Below, piece after piece: positions 46,901 to 59,900 of a stretch of DNA of 64,000 bases. The DNA comes from Pipra filicauda (taxonomy: Eukaryota; Chordata; Aves; Passeriformes; Pipridae), in NCBI RefSeq assembly GCF_003945595.2, contig NW_024104416.1, forward strand, positions 682,001 through 746,000, in the 5' to 3' direction. Every line of letters starts with the position of its first letter. Position 1 is the stretch's first letter. Position numbers and translations under genes: made by a program. The notes beneath the pieces are model-generated. The model ran no database searches and was not told the origin of the DNA. It worked only from the letters and a program-made list of their open reading frames with translations.

Positions 46901-47459
46901 TGTGGAGTGTTGAGTTAAAATTTATACAAAGCAGAGCAGTGGTGGTGAAGTGCCTCGTTTATGACACTAAACAATGTAGAATAAAACTGTATTCCACAAG
47001 CAGCAGCCAATGCATATTCAAGAATCCAGCATTAAAAGAAATATAACCTTTCTATTCCATCAACATTAACGATAGCAGTAATAAAAGCAATTATCTCATT
47101 CCCAATTTACTAATTTTCAAGTAGCCAATGCATTAAACCATTAAATATCACTGGCTTTTCCCATGGATCTGACAGAGAACAACTTCTCTATTTTCAGACA
47201 GCTCCTGAGCTTTTAAAAGTGTATCATTTCATACTTAAGGAGAGCAAGTCCCCAACAGGCTTCGTATTTACTGTGAAAGTCCAACTTTTCTAGTGAAAAA
47301 TTTAGATTTTGAGATCTTTCTTTTTTTTTTTTTTTATTTTTCCTAGAAAAAAGAAACACCTGTCTATAAATCCACATCCAGAGTTTTATTAAACACAAAA
47401 CACTTGACCCAACAAGATTTCCAATCGCTCCCACGTACAGATTACACCCCAAAGCAGAG
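43976..47459. other. Non-coding, A-biased sequence
   Basis: No gene or repeat family recognised. A13 run near 44066-44078 and an (AAT)n patch near 46780-46803. From about 45 to 47.5 kb the + strand reads A over T and C over G by eye, opposite to the region after 47.7 kb. Confidence 0.5.
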
Positions 47460-47999
47460 CTCTAACTTTAAATATTAACAAGCAGCAGGACGAGAAGCAC
47501 CTGCCTCCCACAAAGCAGCAGCACATCACTCTCACAGGGACAGGTGCATCCCATCCCTGCCAAATTGCACTCTGGACTTATCTGGAGCACCTGGGGATGG
47601 TTTCTCTCAGCAGTTTCTCCTGGGAAAGGGAGGAAATACCTTCAGCAGGAACGCTGTGGGGCTGTGTAACCTCGGCAGAGGTGTGAGAGCCACGGCACAA
47701 AGAGCTGCCCTGGGTGGGCACCTGCCTGAGGGGTGGGAGGCAAAGCTGCTGCATTTCCTGGCCACTGTTTAAAACAGCGCAGGAAAGGGGGAGAAAACCC
47801 CCTTGGTGCCCTCGTCCTGTGGTGCTGGTGCAGTTGGAGCAGTTACCTCACAGAGCTCTCTCTGGAACCTTCTGGAAGGTACAGGCTGGGGTGGGCAGGA
47901 GGTCCCTCAGCTCATCTCAGCACCTTGTCCTGGGAACGCGTGTCCAGACTGCAGGTGAGTGACGGGGATGGCTCCAGGACCCCCCGGGGGGGGGAAGCA
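47460..47999 (+). promoter_or_regulatory. Candidate promoter / first non-coding exon of a + strand transcription unit
   Basis: This is the most GC-rich unique segment of the right half. It contains a consensus splice donor CAG|GTGAGT, with the exon end at 47954, and a perfect three-unit heat-shock-type element at 47865-47877. Base skew changes sign across it (A/C-rich to the left, T/G-rich to the right), as is usual at vertebrate transcription starts. No TATA box, CpG island or matching acceptor exon was identified, and open frames here have no known domain. It may be only a GC-rich unique stretch. Confidence 0.35.
47865..47877 (+). promoter_or_regulatory. Heat-shock-element-like motif
   Basis: GAACCTTCTGGAA fits GAAnnTTCnnGAA exactly. 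Nine fixed bases would occur by chance about once in every two windows of this length when both orientations are counted, so the motif alone is weak. Its position in the candidate promoter is what makes it noteworthy. Confidence 0.35.
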
Positions 48000-50265
48000 C
48001 ACCCTGATTTAGCTCTTCACTGCTCTGGTGATGAGGTCTGGGGTTTCTTTGGTTGGGTTTTTTGGGAGAAGGAGGTGTCCCTTGTGGTTGATTCCATGGA
48101 AATTCCTGACTGTGGCAGTGCTGGCCCTGCCTTGCCCCTGGTAACACCGTGTTCCCTCCTTGGAGAAGTGCTGCTGTGCACCTGTCCTGACTGACCTGGT
48201 GTTGGAAAAGTTGTGCTTCCAAGTGATCTTACCGTGGTGTTTAAATACACTTTTCAAAGGCTGTTCCTGCTGTATTTGTAGTTGACTGTGCATTTTAAAG
48301 CTGACTTTATTAGCTGTGTCTGTGTGCTTTGGGCAGGTGTTAAAATTCAGCCTTGTCTGTGCTGAAGTTGGCATTTGTTGCAGATAAAGCTCCTGGTCCT
48401 TCCCTGTCAGGGAACTTGTTTTTTGCTTTTGTTACCTACTGAAGTCATGGTGGTTTCTGTCAAGTTTAGGGACTGTTAAAGTCAAGTATATGTTTAAATT
48501 CTTCACAGAACCCATGTGCTTTACTGAACTGGTGATGGGTTTTTCAGCAGCTTTTCACTTGGTCCATCAGTGTAAACACTTAGTACCTCTCTTTCATCCG
48601 TAATAGAAGCTGCAGTAAAATATTTGTCACAGAGGTACTGAAAAACCTACAACTGTGTATTTTGTTTGGTCTCCTGCCTGTAAATGTGCATTAAGGATAC
48701 CTGGAACTGGTCAGCTGCAGCTCTTCTTTTCCACATCCCCTCTGAGAGTGTCGGGAAATGTTTGTTTTCTCATGTTATTTGGTTTTGGTTTTTTTTTTTT
48801 TTTTTTTTTTTACACCTATTTAGGAACTCTGGGTTCCTCTTTCCTTTTAGCTCTCATCAGATTTACTCAATATGTGGATTCTTGTACCTAATGAGTTTCA
48901 GAGCAATGCACATGTTCAGCATCTCAAATAGTCCTTGTTTCCACAAACAAAAATTGATTTCCCTTCTCTCATTTTTTTTTCCTGAATCATCTTGACCCCG
49001 CCTGGTACCACAAGTGAAACTTCTTGATAAGAGCAAGGACTTAATAGGCTCCTAATCTAATCTTTGCTGTGAATTCCTTTAGTACTAGTGAAGGTTTTTG
49101 TTGGGTTAGTTGACTTTTGATGTGTTTTTTTTTTTTTTTTTTTTTGCTTTCATTTCCTGAGCTTCTGTTGCAGGGACAGTTCTGCTGTAGGGGAAAAGAT
49201 ATGTCTTGATGGGTTTATTTCTGGGTTTTCTGCAGTCCCTACCCCACTCTCCCCAGCTTGGGACATGTGGGGAGGTTGGTTTGTCAATATTGCATCATCC
49301 CAATGTGTGTCTGTGAGACCTTCCCCACTGTTTTTAATTAGCAGAGTGTTGCCATTACTGCTTTGGCTTGTGTTTATTTATTTATTTATTAAGTTTTCCT
49401 AAACTTTTCCTGGTGGCTTTCTAGGTTATAGAACATGGGCCTTCAGCAGTAGGTCTGTGATCCAGGCAGTCCTGGACAACACACAAAAGCAGTCCTTGGA
49501 GAATCTATTCAAGGGGATTTTCTTAATAGAAGAAATTGAACCCATGAAGTGGCTGCAAAGAGCAAAATATGAAGTTATTTTTTTTAAATTTACCACAAAG
49601 AAATAAGGCTCTTGTTCGTGGTTTATAGTATTATTATAATTCTAAATTTCTGTCAGTTATATGTAATTGGGGAAATCTAATTGGTTTTATTTTAGTTTAA
49701 CAAATCACACGTGGATTGACAATTAGTTTGTGACCTCAGATAATAAATTCAGTACATTAGCACTTTTCCCATGAGCATTATTTTTTTAGGGATTAGGACT
49801 GCAGAACTTACATTTTTAAAACAAATATTTGCCAAAGAGTTAAAGTAAATAATGAAATCCCCCAGACTGGAAATCACTTATTTTGACTCTTAATCATAAA
49901 TTACTTTTCTTGAAGTTATGATGCACTAATAAAAACACCTATTCTTCACAGATGTACCTTAAAGGAAAAGTTTATTATAAATACAAGTCATAAAGGGCCA
50001 GTACCTTCATTCTGGTTTTAAGGATGGGGAGCAGTTCTTGGCATTATTTTCACCTATGCCTGCTGATGCTTCTCCTGTGAGGAGCTGGATGTGCTTGTTG
50101 GTTTTAGCAGTGTGTTTGTGCATAAACGTGTTTCAGTGAAGTTGTAACAAACACGTCTCCTGAATGTTTCTGTTTTCCTTGAGCACCGTAACCTTTTTTT
50201 TTTTTCTCCCAAGCTTGATAATTTTTATTGACAAATTTCTGGGGTTTTACTTACGATCCTGGTGT
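48000..50265. other. T/G-rich non-coding sequence, possibly intronic
   Basis: No exon recognised. Poly-T runs of 23 (48789-48811) and 21 (49125-49145) bases lie here. The composition agrees with the transcribed non-template strand of a long intron, but this is inference. Confidence 0.45.
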
Positions 50266-50267
50266 AA

Positions 50268-50450
50268 GAGCTGTTACAACATCAATGAAAGGTCTCATTA
50301 ATGTTTTCTCTGACACAATAACAGCCCCAGAGGAGTCATTACTCTCACTTTCCAGGCACTGGAGCTGTTACAGTGCCAGTGAAGTGTCTCTCACTCTCCC
50401 ACTGATGTGGTAACAGCCCCAGAGCTGTCATTCCATGTCATTCCAGGAGC
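50268..50450. repeat. Imperfect tandem duplication, ~93-bp period
   Basis: GAGCTGTTAC at 50268 recurs at 50362 (period 94). AACAGCCCCAGAG at 50320 recurs at 50412 (period 92). The intervening sequence is partly conserved, giving two copies with a weak third start. Confidence 0.65.
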
Positions 50451-50633
50451 CTGAGGGGTTGTGATGTCAGTGGAAGTGCCATTTTAGTGCCTCTGTACCT
50501 GGTTACGCAAAATTCCATCGCTGATGAAATAAGAGATTTATTTTAATGTATTATTTTAATATACTATTTTGGATACTTAGTGTAAGGTTTGAGTATAAGT
50601 CTAAAAAGGAGAGGAATCCTCTGCAGCCTGGAG

Positions 50634-50752
50634 AAATCCCAGAATGGTTTGGGTTGGAAGGGCCCTTAAAGATCATCTCATTCCACCCCCTGCCATGGGC
50701 AGGGACACCTTGGTTGCTCCAAGCCCTGTCCAACCTGGCCTTGAATACCAGG
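50634..50752 (-). mobile_element. CR1 LINE fragment, 3' end, antisense
   Basis: AATCCCAGAATGGTTTGGGT is followed by AAAGATCATCTCATTCCACC and GGGCAGGGACACCTTGGTTG, with a small internal deletion after ACACCTT relative to the other copies. Confidence 0.88.
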
Positions 50753-53700
50753 AAGCCTTTTAAAACTGAAAAATCAAAATACTTGTGTTCATCAAAGCTC
50801 AGGGCTGTTTCTGTGCGTGATTTCTAGTAATAGAAACTATTTTGACTTGTGCTAAAATGGATCCTGGTGAACATTGCCTCAGCTCAAATAATTCTGAGGA
50901 ATTTATCTATATGTCACCTAGATTTATTTTCTTTATAAGGGGTGGTGTGAGTTATTTGGTTGGGACAGGTGTTATCATATATTCACTGTAACTTTGTTAC
51001 TTTAACTTAACCCAGCAGTTGGTTATTGATTAAAACCCAATCCCAGCAAATGTTCACAAATAAAAGTACATGGCATTAAAATGAGAAATAATGAGTAAAT
51101 TTTTCTTTGTAACACTCACAGAGGATTGAGGTCCATTATAAATAAATTTAAGGGAAATATAGGCTGCACAATTAGAAAGAGGCAATTTAAACATTAAATG
51201 CTTTATTAGTTCATATAAATGTTTTTACAATGTTTGTAGGCTACTTTCATACAATGAAAGGCAGGTGGATAATTAATACAAGATTTTTTCTAAGAAGAAA
51301 AATGTAATATCCTTTGACTAGATCTTTAAATGCACTAATTATTATCATTATTCAAACTTTTTATTCCCTGTACATATGCACTTGGAAGCTATACTTACTG
51401 ACTATATTTTTTTCTTTTTTATTGTAGCTTTCAAAATTTTAATATCCTAATCATTGGTTAGAATTAGTCTGTTACTATTGAAAAACATAGCCTGACATCA
51501 GCAAGGATGAAAACATCTTTATTTCTTAGTTTTCATGTTTCAAATACATCTTTTATGCACTTTGTTAATGCACTGCAAGTTCTGCTTTTTCTGTTCTATT
51601 ACAGGCAGTGAGATGTGTCTGTTAAGTAGAGGGGAAAAGGTGTTCTTCATTTTCTTATTCTCACATTAATAGATGGTGAGGGAGGAAGTTACCAATGATC
51701 CCAGGATTGTAGATCAGCTACTTGTACAAAACCACAGTCCTTTCAGTTCACTAAAGTGACCCAGGTCAGGAAGTTTTGGGTGTTAGTCATTCCTTACAGG
51801 TCTTTTTGGCCTCTCTACCCTTAATTCACAGGTAAACCCAACCCAGGGATTGTGTTTTTCAATGAACCAGTGATTGTGGATTGTGGAGGGAGGCAACCTG
51901 TGTGTTTTCACTTGCATTCCTGTAATGTAATGCACAACTGGATATGTAATTAAAAATATACATAATGACATATAGTCTAAAATATGGCATTTCCCTTAGT
52001 GGTGAAGTTTTGTCTGTATTTCATACAACATCATATTTTTTTCCTGGCAAACCAACTTTGCAATATAAAACACAGCCTCAGAGGGAAGAGCCTTAGAAGT
52101 TTTGGTAACTAAAAATTGCAGCATTTGTAGTTTAATACTTAGGAAATTCACAGCATTTCTTGACCTCAATTTATTTTCCTTATTTAATTCATTTCTGTCT
52201 GAATGTCTATATTACCAATGGCAGTTACCCCCCAAGTCCTGGAGGCAGTGAGGGTACTATTTAATTTTTTTCATGTTGTCCCTCATTATTATTCCACTAT
52301 ATCTGCACTAATTGATTGGGGATATTGGGCTTTCCAAATTGTCAGTCAAACAATTTAGAATTTAGGCATTCTCCTATTTTCTTTGCGCATCAGGCTTCAA
52401 TTATTTTGCAGGACTAAAAAAGTACTGGCTTTTGCCATCTGCTCTCAGAAATCCTGGGGTAGGAGTGCCCAAATGAAACAACCCTGTTCATACAGGAAAA
52501 ACTCCCCAGCTCTGTGCTATCCCTGGAAGCAGATCCTCTAGACCCTTTTCTTCACAGCTTGCACCAAGTCTTGCCCAGCATTGCTTTTGTGTTTTACTGC
52601 TACATGTTTGTATCTTCTGCTGAAATATTTGTGATACCAGAAGTAGACTTTGACAGTGCACAAACCACAGTGACACTGCAGTCTGCAAATCTGGGGAGTT
52701 AGGGGTTAAAGTAGCCTGTTTTAAAAATATATGTTAAAAAGAAGTGACAAACAAATTCTTAGAGGATAAATTACTGTATTTCCTCACGCTCGAACACAAG
52801 AACTACTTTGACTCCATTGTAGCTCAGTCATGGAGCTTTAGGGGGTGAAGAACCTGGCAGTGGTAGTGGCTCTGTTGTCTTTGTTATCTAAATAATCAAT
52901 ATTAATGTGTTAATTATAATACACTAATAATGTAATAATACAATACGTGCTCTTGGCAATATTTGGCTGTGCCGTCTTCCCATGTTCTCATCCTGCTGGA
53001 GTGACTCAGCTGAATGTGTATTTCTGTGCATGTGCAGCACTTTAGTGTCATTTATTTACCATCAGAGTTCTGCCTTCATTTCTGTGACCTTCTTTTGGTA
53101 GGAAGGAACAGAGGTACAATCAGAGCTTTCCTTTTTTCCCCCTCATTTTGTCATTTGTTTCTGTTGCTGCTGGAGAGACTCTCAGAGCTGAAAATATGCA
53201 CCATAAAAGTTAAAATAGTGGTTAGTGCATAAAGAGTGTTGCTTTCTTCACACCCTGTGCAATCCCCTTAAGTGTTTTCTGGCTTTTGATGTTGGCATTT
53301 CCCCTCTGAACCCTTAAGCTGTTAACTCTCCTGTCTTAACAATATTCCCTTTGCATACACTTGCTATTTTGCATGGCTTATGTTCCTTCTCATAGTAGAC
53401 ACAACTGGGCAGTTTTCTCAGAAATTTGGGCCCGTGTTGCATGAAATATGAAAAATAGGACTTAAATAGAACCAGCTTAGCCCCCTAAGAGGAGAAGGAG
53501 TGGGAGTCATATAAGAACAGTTTAAAAAGAAGTTAAACTTTTCTCACCATCCTCTAAAGCAAATGTCCAGAAGCCTTTTTCTTTTCATATTTTTGTACTT
53601 TCCTGAGGATTAAGTTCTCTGTCACAGTGCATCTGAACTCACATTGCTGGTCACTGGACTCTGATCCTTAAGCAGGCATGGCAGCGGATTGGTGGCTTCC

Positions 53701-54959
53701 ACAGCTCTCAGAAGTGAAAAAGGAAATATTTTCCAAAAATTGTGGTATGGGGAGAAAGAGATTGAAACTGAGAGTAAACAGAGTGCCTGACAATTAACAG
53801 AACACTTCTGAGGGATGGTGTGGGGGAAAAGTGTCCGAGTAATAGTGAGATAAATGCTTTGATATTGCTTTCTCTAGTGACCTTGCTGTGCTACCAATGA
53901 GAGACCAAACACAACCTCTGACTTGACTGTTTTTTAGTTTCATTAGCAATGTCTGTGGCTGTTTTTCTCACACGTTCATGGTGCTGGCATGACTGTGAAC
54001 CTCCTCATCCTTTCACAGAGCACAAGGACACGTGGGGAAGTTGAAACAGTGGTTTCTGTGCTGTTTCTTCTCCGTGCTGCTTTGACACACATAAACCAAT
54101 CAGTGAGATTGTGCATCCAGAGAATTACATCCTTCTCTCTTCATCTTGATGATTTCCTGTGGTTTGAACAAAATAGCTTAAAGTTCTTTTGTAGGACTTC
54201 TATCTGTGCTTTATCTTGTTTTCTTCTGAGAAGTATTTTTAAGTCTCTCCTGGTTTAGAGGGGACATATTTCACTGTACTATTTACTGAAGGCCCCAGGG
54301 GCAGCAAGTACGTGTTGTTAAACATTTGTGCTGATTGAAATCCTTGCAATTGGCTGCTGTGGCTGTTTGTTTGGGATAAGTTTTGCTCTGGAAGGCTTGG
54401 ATAAACAGAAATAGGACTTAAAAGAGAAATGTACTGTGGTTCTTCTAAAAAGAAATAGACCTTATCTTGTCTATTTTTTAGTTTTATGGGGACATTCAGA
54501 CCACTCTTATTAGACAGTCAGCATGAATCTTAGAAAAAATAGGTCTTGCTAGACAGACAAGTGACCAGGAAGTATGTTATTCACCACAAGTCTTTGAACA
54601 CCTTAAAAAATGTTACAGGAACATAATCCAAATAACAGCAAAAAAGCAAAAGAAAAGAGAGTCCTCTTCTTCCCTGCCCTCCTTCTTGAATTTGCATTTG
54701 CTTCTAAAAACATGCAGGGCTTTGCTTTGTGCAATATTAGTTGTTTCCTTGAATACTTGGGGATGGAGAAGCCTGTACTTACTCTTCACAAGACATGATC
54801 CAGTTGTGCAGGGTGTGCTGTCCTGGTGCAGTTCCACAGCTCGTTCCTCACTGGAGCTGTTGCTGTTATCCATTGCTTTCACTGTCCTGGCTGTCTGCTC
54901 ACTGTGACTCCACTTCCATGTCTCTCTCCACTTCTCCAAACTGAATTATTGCAAGTCTT
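50753..54959. other. Non-coding AT-rich sequence
   Basis: No exon or repeat family recognised in 4.2 kb. T-rich on the + strand. Frames such as 53989-54258 and 54613-54939 have no known domain. Confidence 0.45.
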
Positions 54960-55775
54960 TATGGACATGAGCCTTGGATCACAGGTGGGCCTCGAAGTCC
55001 CACAGTTCCTCATTTGTGGTACAGCTGTGCAGGAATGTGGGCATTGGGGGTTGTGGTCAGGTCACCATGGGTTGTCTCTGCCACTCCTTCCTCCTCAGAG
55101 AGATGAGTCCTTTCCCTGCTCCAGTGAATGGTCCCTCCCAGGGGAGACAGTTCTCCATGAACTTCTCCAAAGTGAGTCCTTCCCACCGGCTGCAGTTCCT
55201 CACAAGCTGCTCCAGTGTGGGCCCTTTCCATGGGGTCAGCTCTTCAGGAACAGGCTGCTCCAATAGGGCCACTAGTCCTGCCACCAAACCTGTTCCAGAG
55301 GACTCCTCTTCCCATGGCTCCACAGGTCTTGCCAGGAACCTGATGCAGTGTGGGATGCCCACAGGGTCACAGTCTCCCTTGGGCACCCCCTGCTCCAGTG
55401 GGGGCTCCTCCAGGGCTGCAGGGGGTCTCTGATCCATCGTGCACCCCTCTGTGCTGCAGGGCACAGCTGCCTCCCCAGGGACTGCACCTCAGCCCCTGTG
55501 CCTGGAGCCCCTCCTGCTGCACTGCCCCGGGGTCTGCAGAGCTGTTCCTCTCACATCTATCCTCACTGCTCGCTCCCAGCTGCAATTGTGCAGGGTTTTT
55601 TCTCCCTTCTTAAATACTTTGCCCCAGAGATGCTGCCACTGTCATGGTTGGGCTCAGCTTGGCCAGTGGTGGGTCTGTCCTGGAGCTGGCTGGGATTGGC
55701 TCTACTGGACATGGGAGAAGCTTTTGGCATCTTGGCAGAGAAGCCACCACTGTAGCCCCCCCCTCCAAACCTGCT
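54960..55775. repeat. GC-rich interspersed repeat, probably an LTR-type avian repeat
   Basis: A GC-rich block with internal near-repeats of the type CTGCTCCAGTGTGGGC and CTGCCACCAAACC / CTTGCCAGGAACCTG. It ends with GGTTGGGCTCAGCTTGGCCA, GGATTGGCTCTACTGGACAT and CACCACTGTAGCCCCCCC. I recall this tail as a common dispersed repeat in bird genomes, probably linked to an endogenous retrovirus, but cannot name it. Overlapping open frames of 120-150 codons on both strands are a by-product of GC content. Confidence 0.5.
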
Positions 55776-56803
55776 GTTTTAACAAAATGCTAAAAGTGAT
55801 ATTTTAATTTTAAGAGAGGAACAGAAGCGTTGCTTGTGGGTGTGAGGACTGCTGTGGTTTGTGACTTCATGTTTTTAGTGGCTTAGGAGCCACACAAGTC
55901 TGGACACACCAGAAAGCAATTGCATTTGTGCTTAAAGGTGATGATAAACAGGGATGTGAAATAAAAATGCTGCAGAATGACCTTGCAGAGGAATGCCCGG
56001 GGCACTGTGCTGTGCCAGCTGCCATCATTAACTGTGATGGCTGGGCCTGGGTCCTGGGATAATCAGACTTCAGAGAAATGTTTCTCAGGGAGCACCTTAT
56101 GGAGGTGTCAGTTTTCCAGGCACTCATTACGATGCTGTCTGTGTTGGATGGTGTGAGAACAAGGGAGATGTACCTTGAGGCATATCAGGCAGTCTGGCTG
56201 GAGGTATTAGAAGTCTTGACAGAGTAAAGCAGTGTATTAAGAGCTTTCCCACTGATGATCCTCTTAAAAACGAGGCTGGGGAACATCTCCTGCATAGCAT
56301 GATTCATCTAAAACATCAACTAACATATGTTCTTAGCCTTTGACTGCAGTCTTATTAATGTTATGTTTCAGCTGAAAAGTAAAATTAGTAATAAGTTTTT
56401 AAAATGCCAAATTTCTCTGCAGTATTTTTTGTGAAGAAGTTGATTTCTCTCATCAGTCACTGAAGTGCTGAATCGATGCCTGAGTGAAGTTATTTTTAGG
56501 ATAAAGTATAAAAACCACATACAAATTATAAGCTTGTTTTCTATGCTGAAAAATAATTTAATGAAATAATCCTTTATAACACCACCTTTGGATCTGAGAT
56601 CTGTTATACTGCATGTCCTGCCCCTTTACAGGGGAGACATTTACTTGTCCTTGGCATTGTTTTGTGAATCCCAAGCCAAGTCCTTCTCATGGTAACACGT
56701 GCTTGTAGATATTTTTGTTTGAGATAAAACTAACTACCCAGAACCTCAGCCTTCATTCTCCCTTGTCCTTAAGTATGGCCTTCCCCATACTTTTCCCCTC
56801 ATT
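55776..56803. other. Non-coding sequence
   Basis: No exon or repeat recognised. It includes the minus-strand frame 55867-56127, which has no known motif. Confidence 0.45.
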
Positions 56804-56905
56804 TCATAGAATCATAGAATATACGGAGTTAGAAAAGGCCCACAAGGATCAAGTTGAACTCCTGATCGTGCACAGAACAATTCCAAGAACCCCACCAAAG
56901 ACAAA
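56804..56905 (-). mobile_element. CR1 LINE fragment, divergent subtype, antisense
   Basis: TTTCATAGAATCATAGAATA is followed by CGGAGTTAGAAAAGGCCCAC and CGTGCACAGAACAATTCCAA. It is the same subtype as 19628-19725 and is decayed. Confidence 0.78.
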
Positions 56906-56933
56906 GCAGAGAGCTTTGTCTCTGCTTCACTGC

Positions 56934-56959
56934 TTCCCTAAGCTTCACTGCTTAGGGAA
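56934..56959. repeat. Perfect 10-bp inverted repeat with 6-base loop
   Basis: TTCCCTAAGC (56934-56943) and GCTTAGGGAA (56950-56959) are exact reverse complements around TTCACT. CTTCACTGCTT also occurs as a direct repeat across it, so a small duplication may have produced it. Confidence 0.8.
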
Positions 56960-59900
56960 CCCAGGAGGATTTGAACCCATGGCTTTGATTTCAGGGGAAA
57001 GTTGGCATATAACTGATGGCACTGCCAGAAGACACCTGAGTACTTCATCTCCTTTTCCATAATGAAATCTTCCCAAATAATCTCACTGGCTGCTTGGCCT
57101 TGGCCAATACATGGGTGACCTTGTGGAATCTCGTTGAGTTTGTGTAGCCTTCAGTTTGATGTTTTTATGCTGTTCCTGCCTGTCAGAAAAGTTTGCAGGA
57201 GTTGCTGTGTGTTTTGGGAATTTCTTCCTCGCTCAGAACAAACCCACAGGCAGTGTGGGAACCACAGCACTGGAAATCACTTCATCCAATGCTGCTTTGC
57301 CTACTGCCCTTGTCCTTCAGATAATACCTGTTTTAATACACAGTAGCAATTCCAGAAACTGGTTCGCTCTGTTTAATTGGTGTTGGTGTCGTAATTTCTG
57401 AATTTTAGGCAGTTATGAGGAGTGAAATGCTAAAAATACTTTTTAAATAAAGTAATAGCAAGGGAAACACTGAAAGACTTGATCAGAGAAGTAAAAACCA
57501 ATGTCTGATTTGTTTGTATTTTATTCATAACTTAGTTATTGATGTAATATTGTAATTCTCTGCCCCAAACAATGGAGATATCAGCCTTTATGCCCTTCCT
57601 TTTATTAGAAGAACCTAATTCACTGGTGGTGAGAGGGAAATATTTAGATATCATTAAAGGCATGGAATAGTCTATATATTCTTGGAAAAAATGTGGCTTG
57701 TATCAAAAATTGAGGAACACTAAAAGCTTGTGAAGGGCTTATTGAACTTTATCTTGTATATGATATGAATTTAGGTGTGTTTATGTTCAAATTAGGATTT
57801 TTTTGGAACACTTTGACCAAATTTAGGTGCAGGTCAACATCAGTTTCAAACACAACCTGTTGCTGGCATTTTACAGACCAGATTTTTTAGCCCTGTGAAA
57901 TGTAGATATTTGACAGATTTGCTCTCAAATTTTTTCATATATTTCATGGTTCCTGGAGGAATACCTTTAAAATGATGTTGACACTGTACTTTCTGTCCCT
58001 GCAGTAAGAATTAACTGACTCTTTAGCTTTGAAGAGTTAGTTTTATTTTCACAAGCAATTTACTCTCTATGGACAAAATAAAGTTTTAATATTACTCTGT
58101 GAAGCAACTATGGGCTTGAAAAAAGCTGTTGGAGGTTATCTGGTATTCTATACCTGAAGGTGACACATACCCCCTGAATATTGCAAAAAAATGAGTTTAA
58201 AGCATCTGATTAAATGCTAAACTGTGAGTGCTAAATGAATATTTGTCTTACCACTTGTGTGGGTTTAGACCCTGAAAGGCAACTGATGCAAAGGTTCTGT
58301 GATAATGGTTGGTAAATATTTTGCATGTACATGTTGGTATTCCAAAAAATAATAGAACAGTTGCACCAGACTGTGGTTTGGAAGCATTTAATAACTATGA
58401 TAAAAAGAGCCTATCTCTAAAATCAACCCTGGCCTGCAGCTGTCTGTGGTTGTGTTGGCTGACTTGAGCCAATAATATCCTGTAGCTAGTATTTTTTGTT
58501 GTTTCTGGCCCTCATCCTTAGCTTTGCATCAAAAACAGCAGTGGAGGAATGTTTGAGCATAAATGTCTGTAAGACTGGTGGTGATTAATCATGTGATAAC
58601 TGAAGACAAGGGAAGCAAAACCGAGCTTCTGTTGGCTTGGGAGTTAATTGTGATTTAACCTAAAGCACAGTTTCCACTCAGTGTTTAATGACAGAACTTA
58701 TGCCTGTGCAAATGGTCATTTCTTTCCTTTAAACACTGGAAGGAAATGGCATAAAACACACCTGTATGAATTTCATCCCTCAGAATTTAGTGACATGTCA
58801 AGGCAGTATGTGCACTCTACTTAGGTAAATGTCAGTAAATTAAAACAGCACTTCTTGCCTTCATTAGAAGTATTAAGATGCTAACATATATTGGGTGTAT
58901 TTCACGCTTTTCATGGGCTCCTGATGTGTTTTATGTGACAAAGCTTATGGGGAAACAAAACTTAGTTCAACCCTCAGCTGTGTGTCTGCAGTTATTACTT
59001 GAGGTCACAGTGCTTGAATTCAGATGGCACTTGAGTAGCTTCAGATCCTATTTCTAACTTGAATATGCCTGTTACAGTGGGATTTCTTAAGGACTGTAGA
59101 GTATTATAATTTTTTTCTCATTTAATATATGTGCTCTTGGCTATAATAAAAAATAGAGCAACCCTACTACTGCCACCCAGAATGTGCACACACAGACACT
59201 GGTTTTATTTTTAACCATGGGTTTGGTGCCCTTTGAGAAAACCCTGGAATTTATAGTCCAGTCTTGTTAGAGTATATCTGTCTACACATATATCTCTATA
59301 TATCTATAACCTTGACAAAAATTTAAAGAGAAAGTAAATGGTCTGTATTGTGACTATATTTATTTGACCTACAATGCTGGAAATAAAGGTTACACCATTA
59401 AATCACAGACTCCTGCATTCTTGCATTGTTGCTTCATTTTCCCTGAATATGAATATGCCCAGATTTTTTAGAACATCTGGCACATTTGCAGCAATTAGTT
59501 CTGGACAGGCTGCACTGCTGTCATTCTAAATTGCCAAGTCTAAACATATACAGAGATTGGCATTAGAAATGATGTAGTCAATGAGTAAGTAGTTCAGCTT
59601 ACTCACTTAAACTATAAAGCTATCAAACCTGACAGGTCTGACTGGGTTGATGCTGTTTGATTAAAATGAACCTAAAAATTTTGACTCTTTTAGGTAACAA
59701 CTGATGCAAATGTTGTTCAATAAGATTGCTTTGAGTAGAATATATAGTGATCTATGTGAATTTTTGATAAAAGAATTCGGAATGAAATACACATTTACTT
59801 GCAAGATAGGTGTTCTTGTGAAATAGATGAACCAATTTTAATAATTAAGGCTATTCTTATGGAAAAATGTGATTTATTTTGTAGTTATCTTATGGATATA

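Noticed and set aside
47714..48194. Open frames of 82 and 153 codons at the candidate promoter
   Set aside because: They overlap in different frames, resemble no known protein and run through the putative splice donor. Kept only as possible non-coding exon sequence.
55348..55755. 135-codon proline/cysteine-rich + frame
   Set aside because: It lies in the GC-rich dispersed repeat, and three other frames are open over the same bases.
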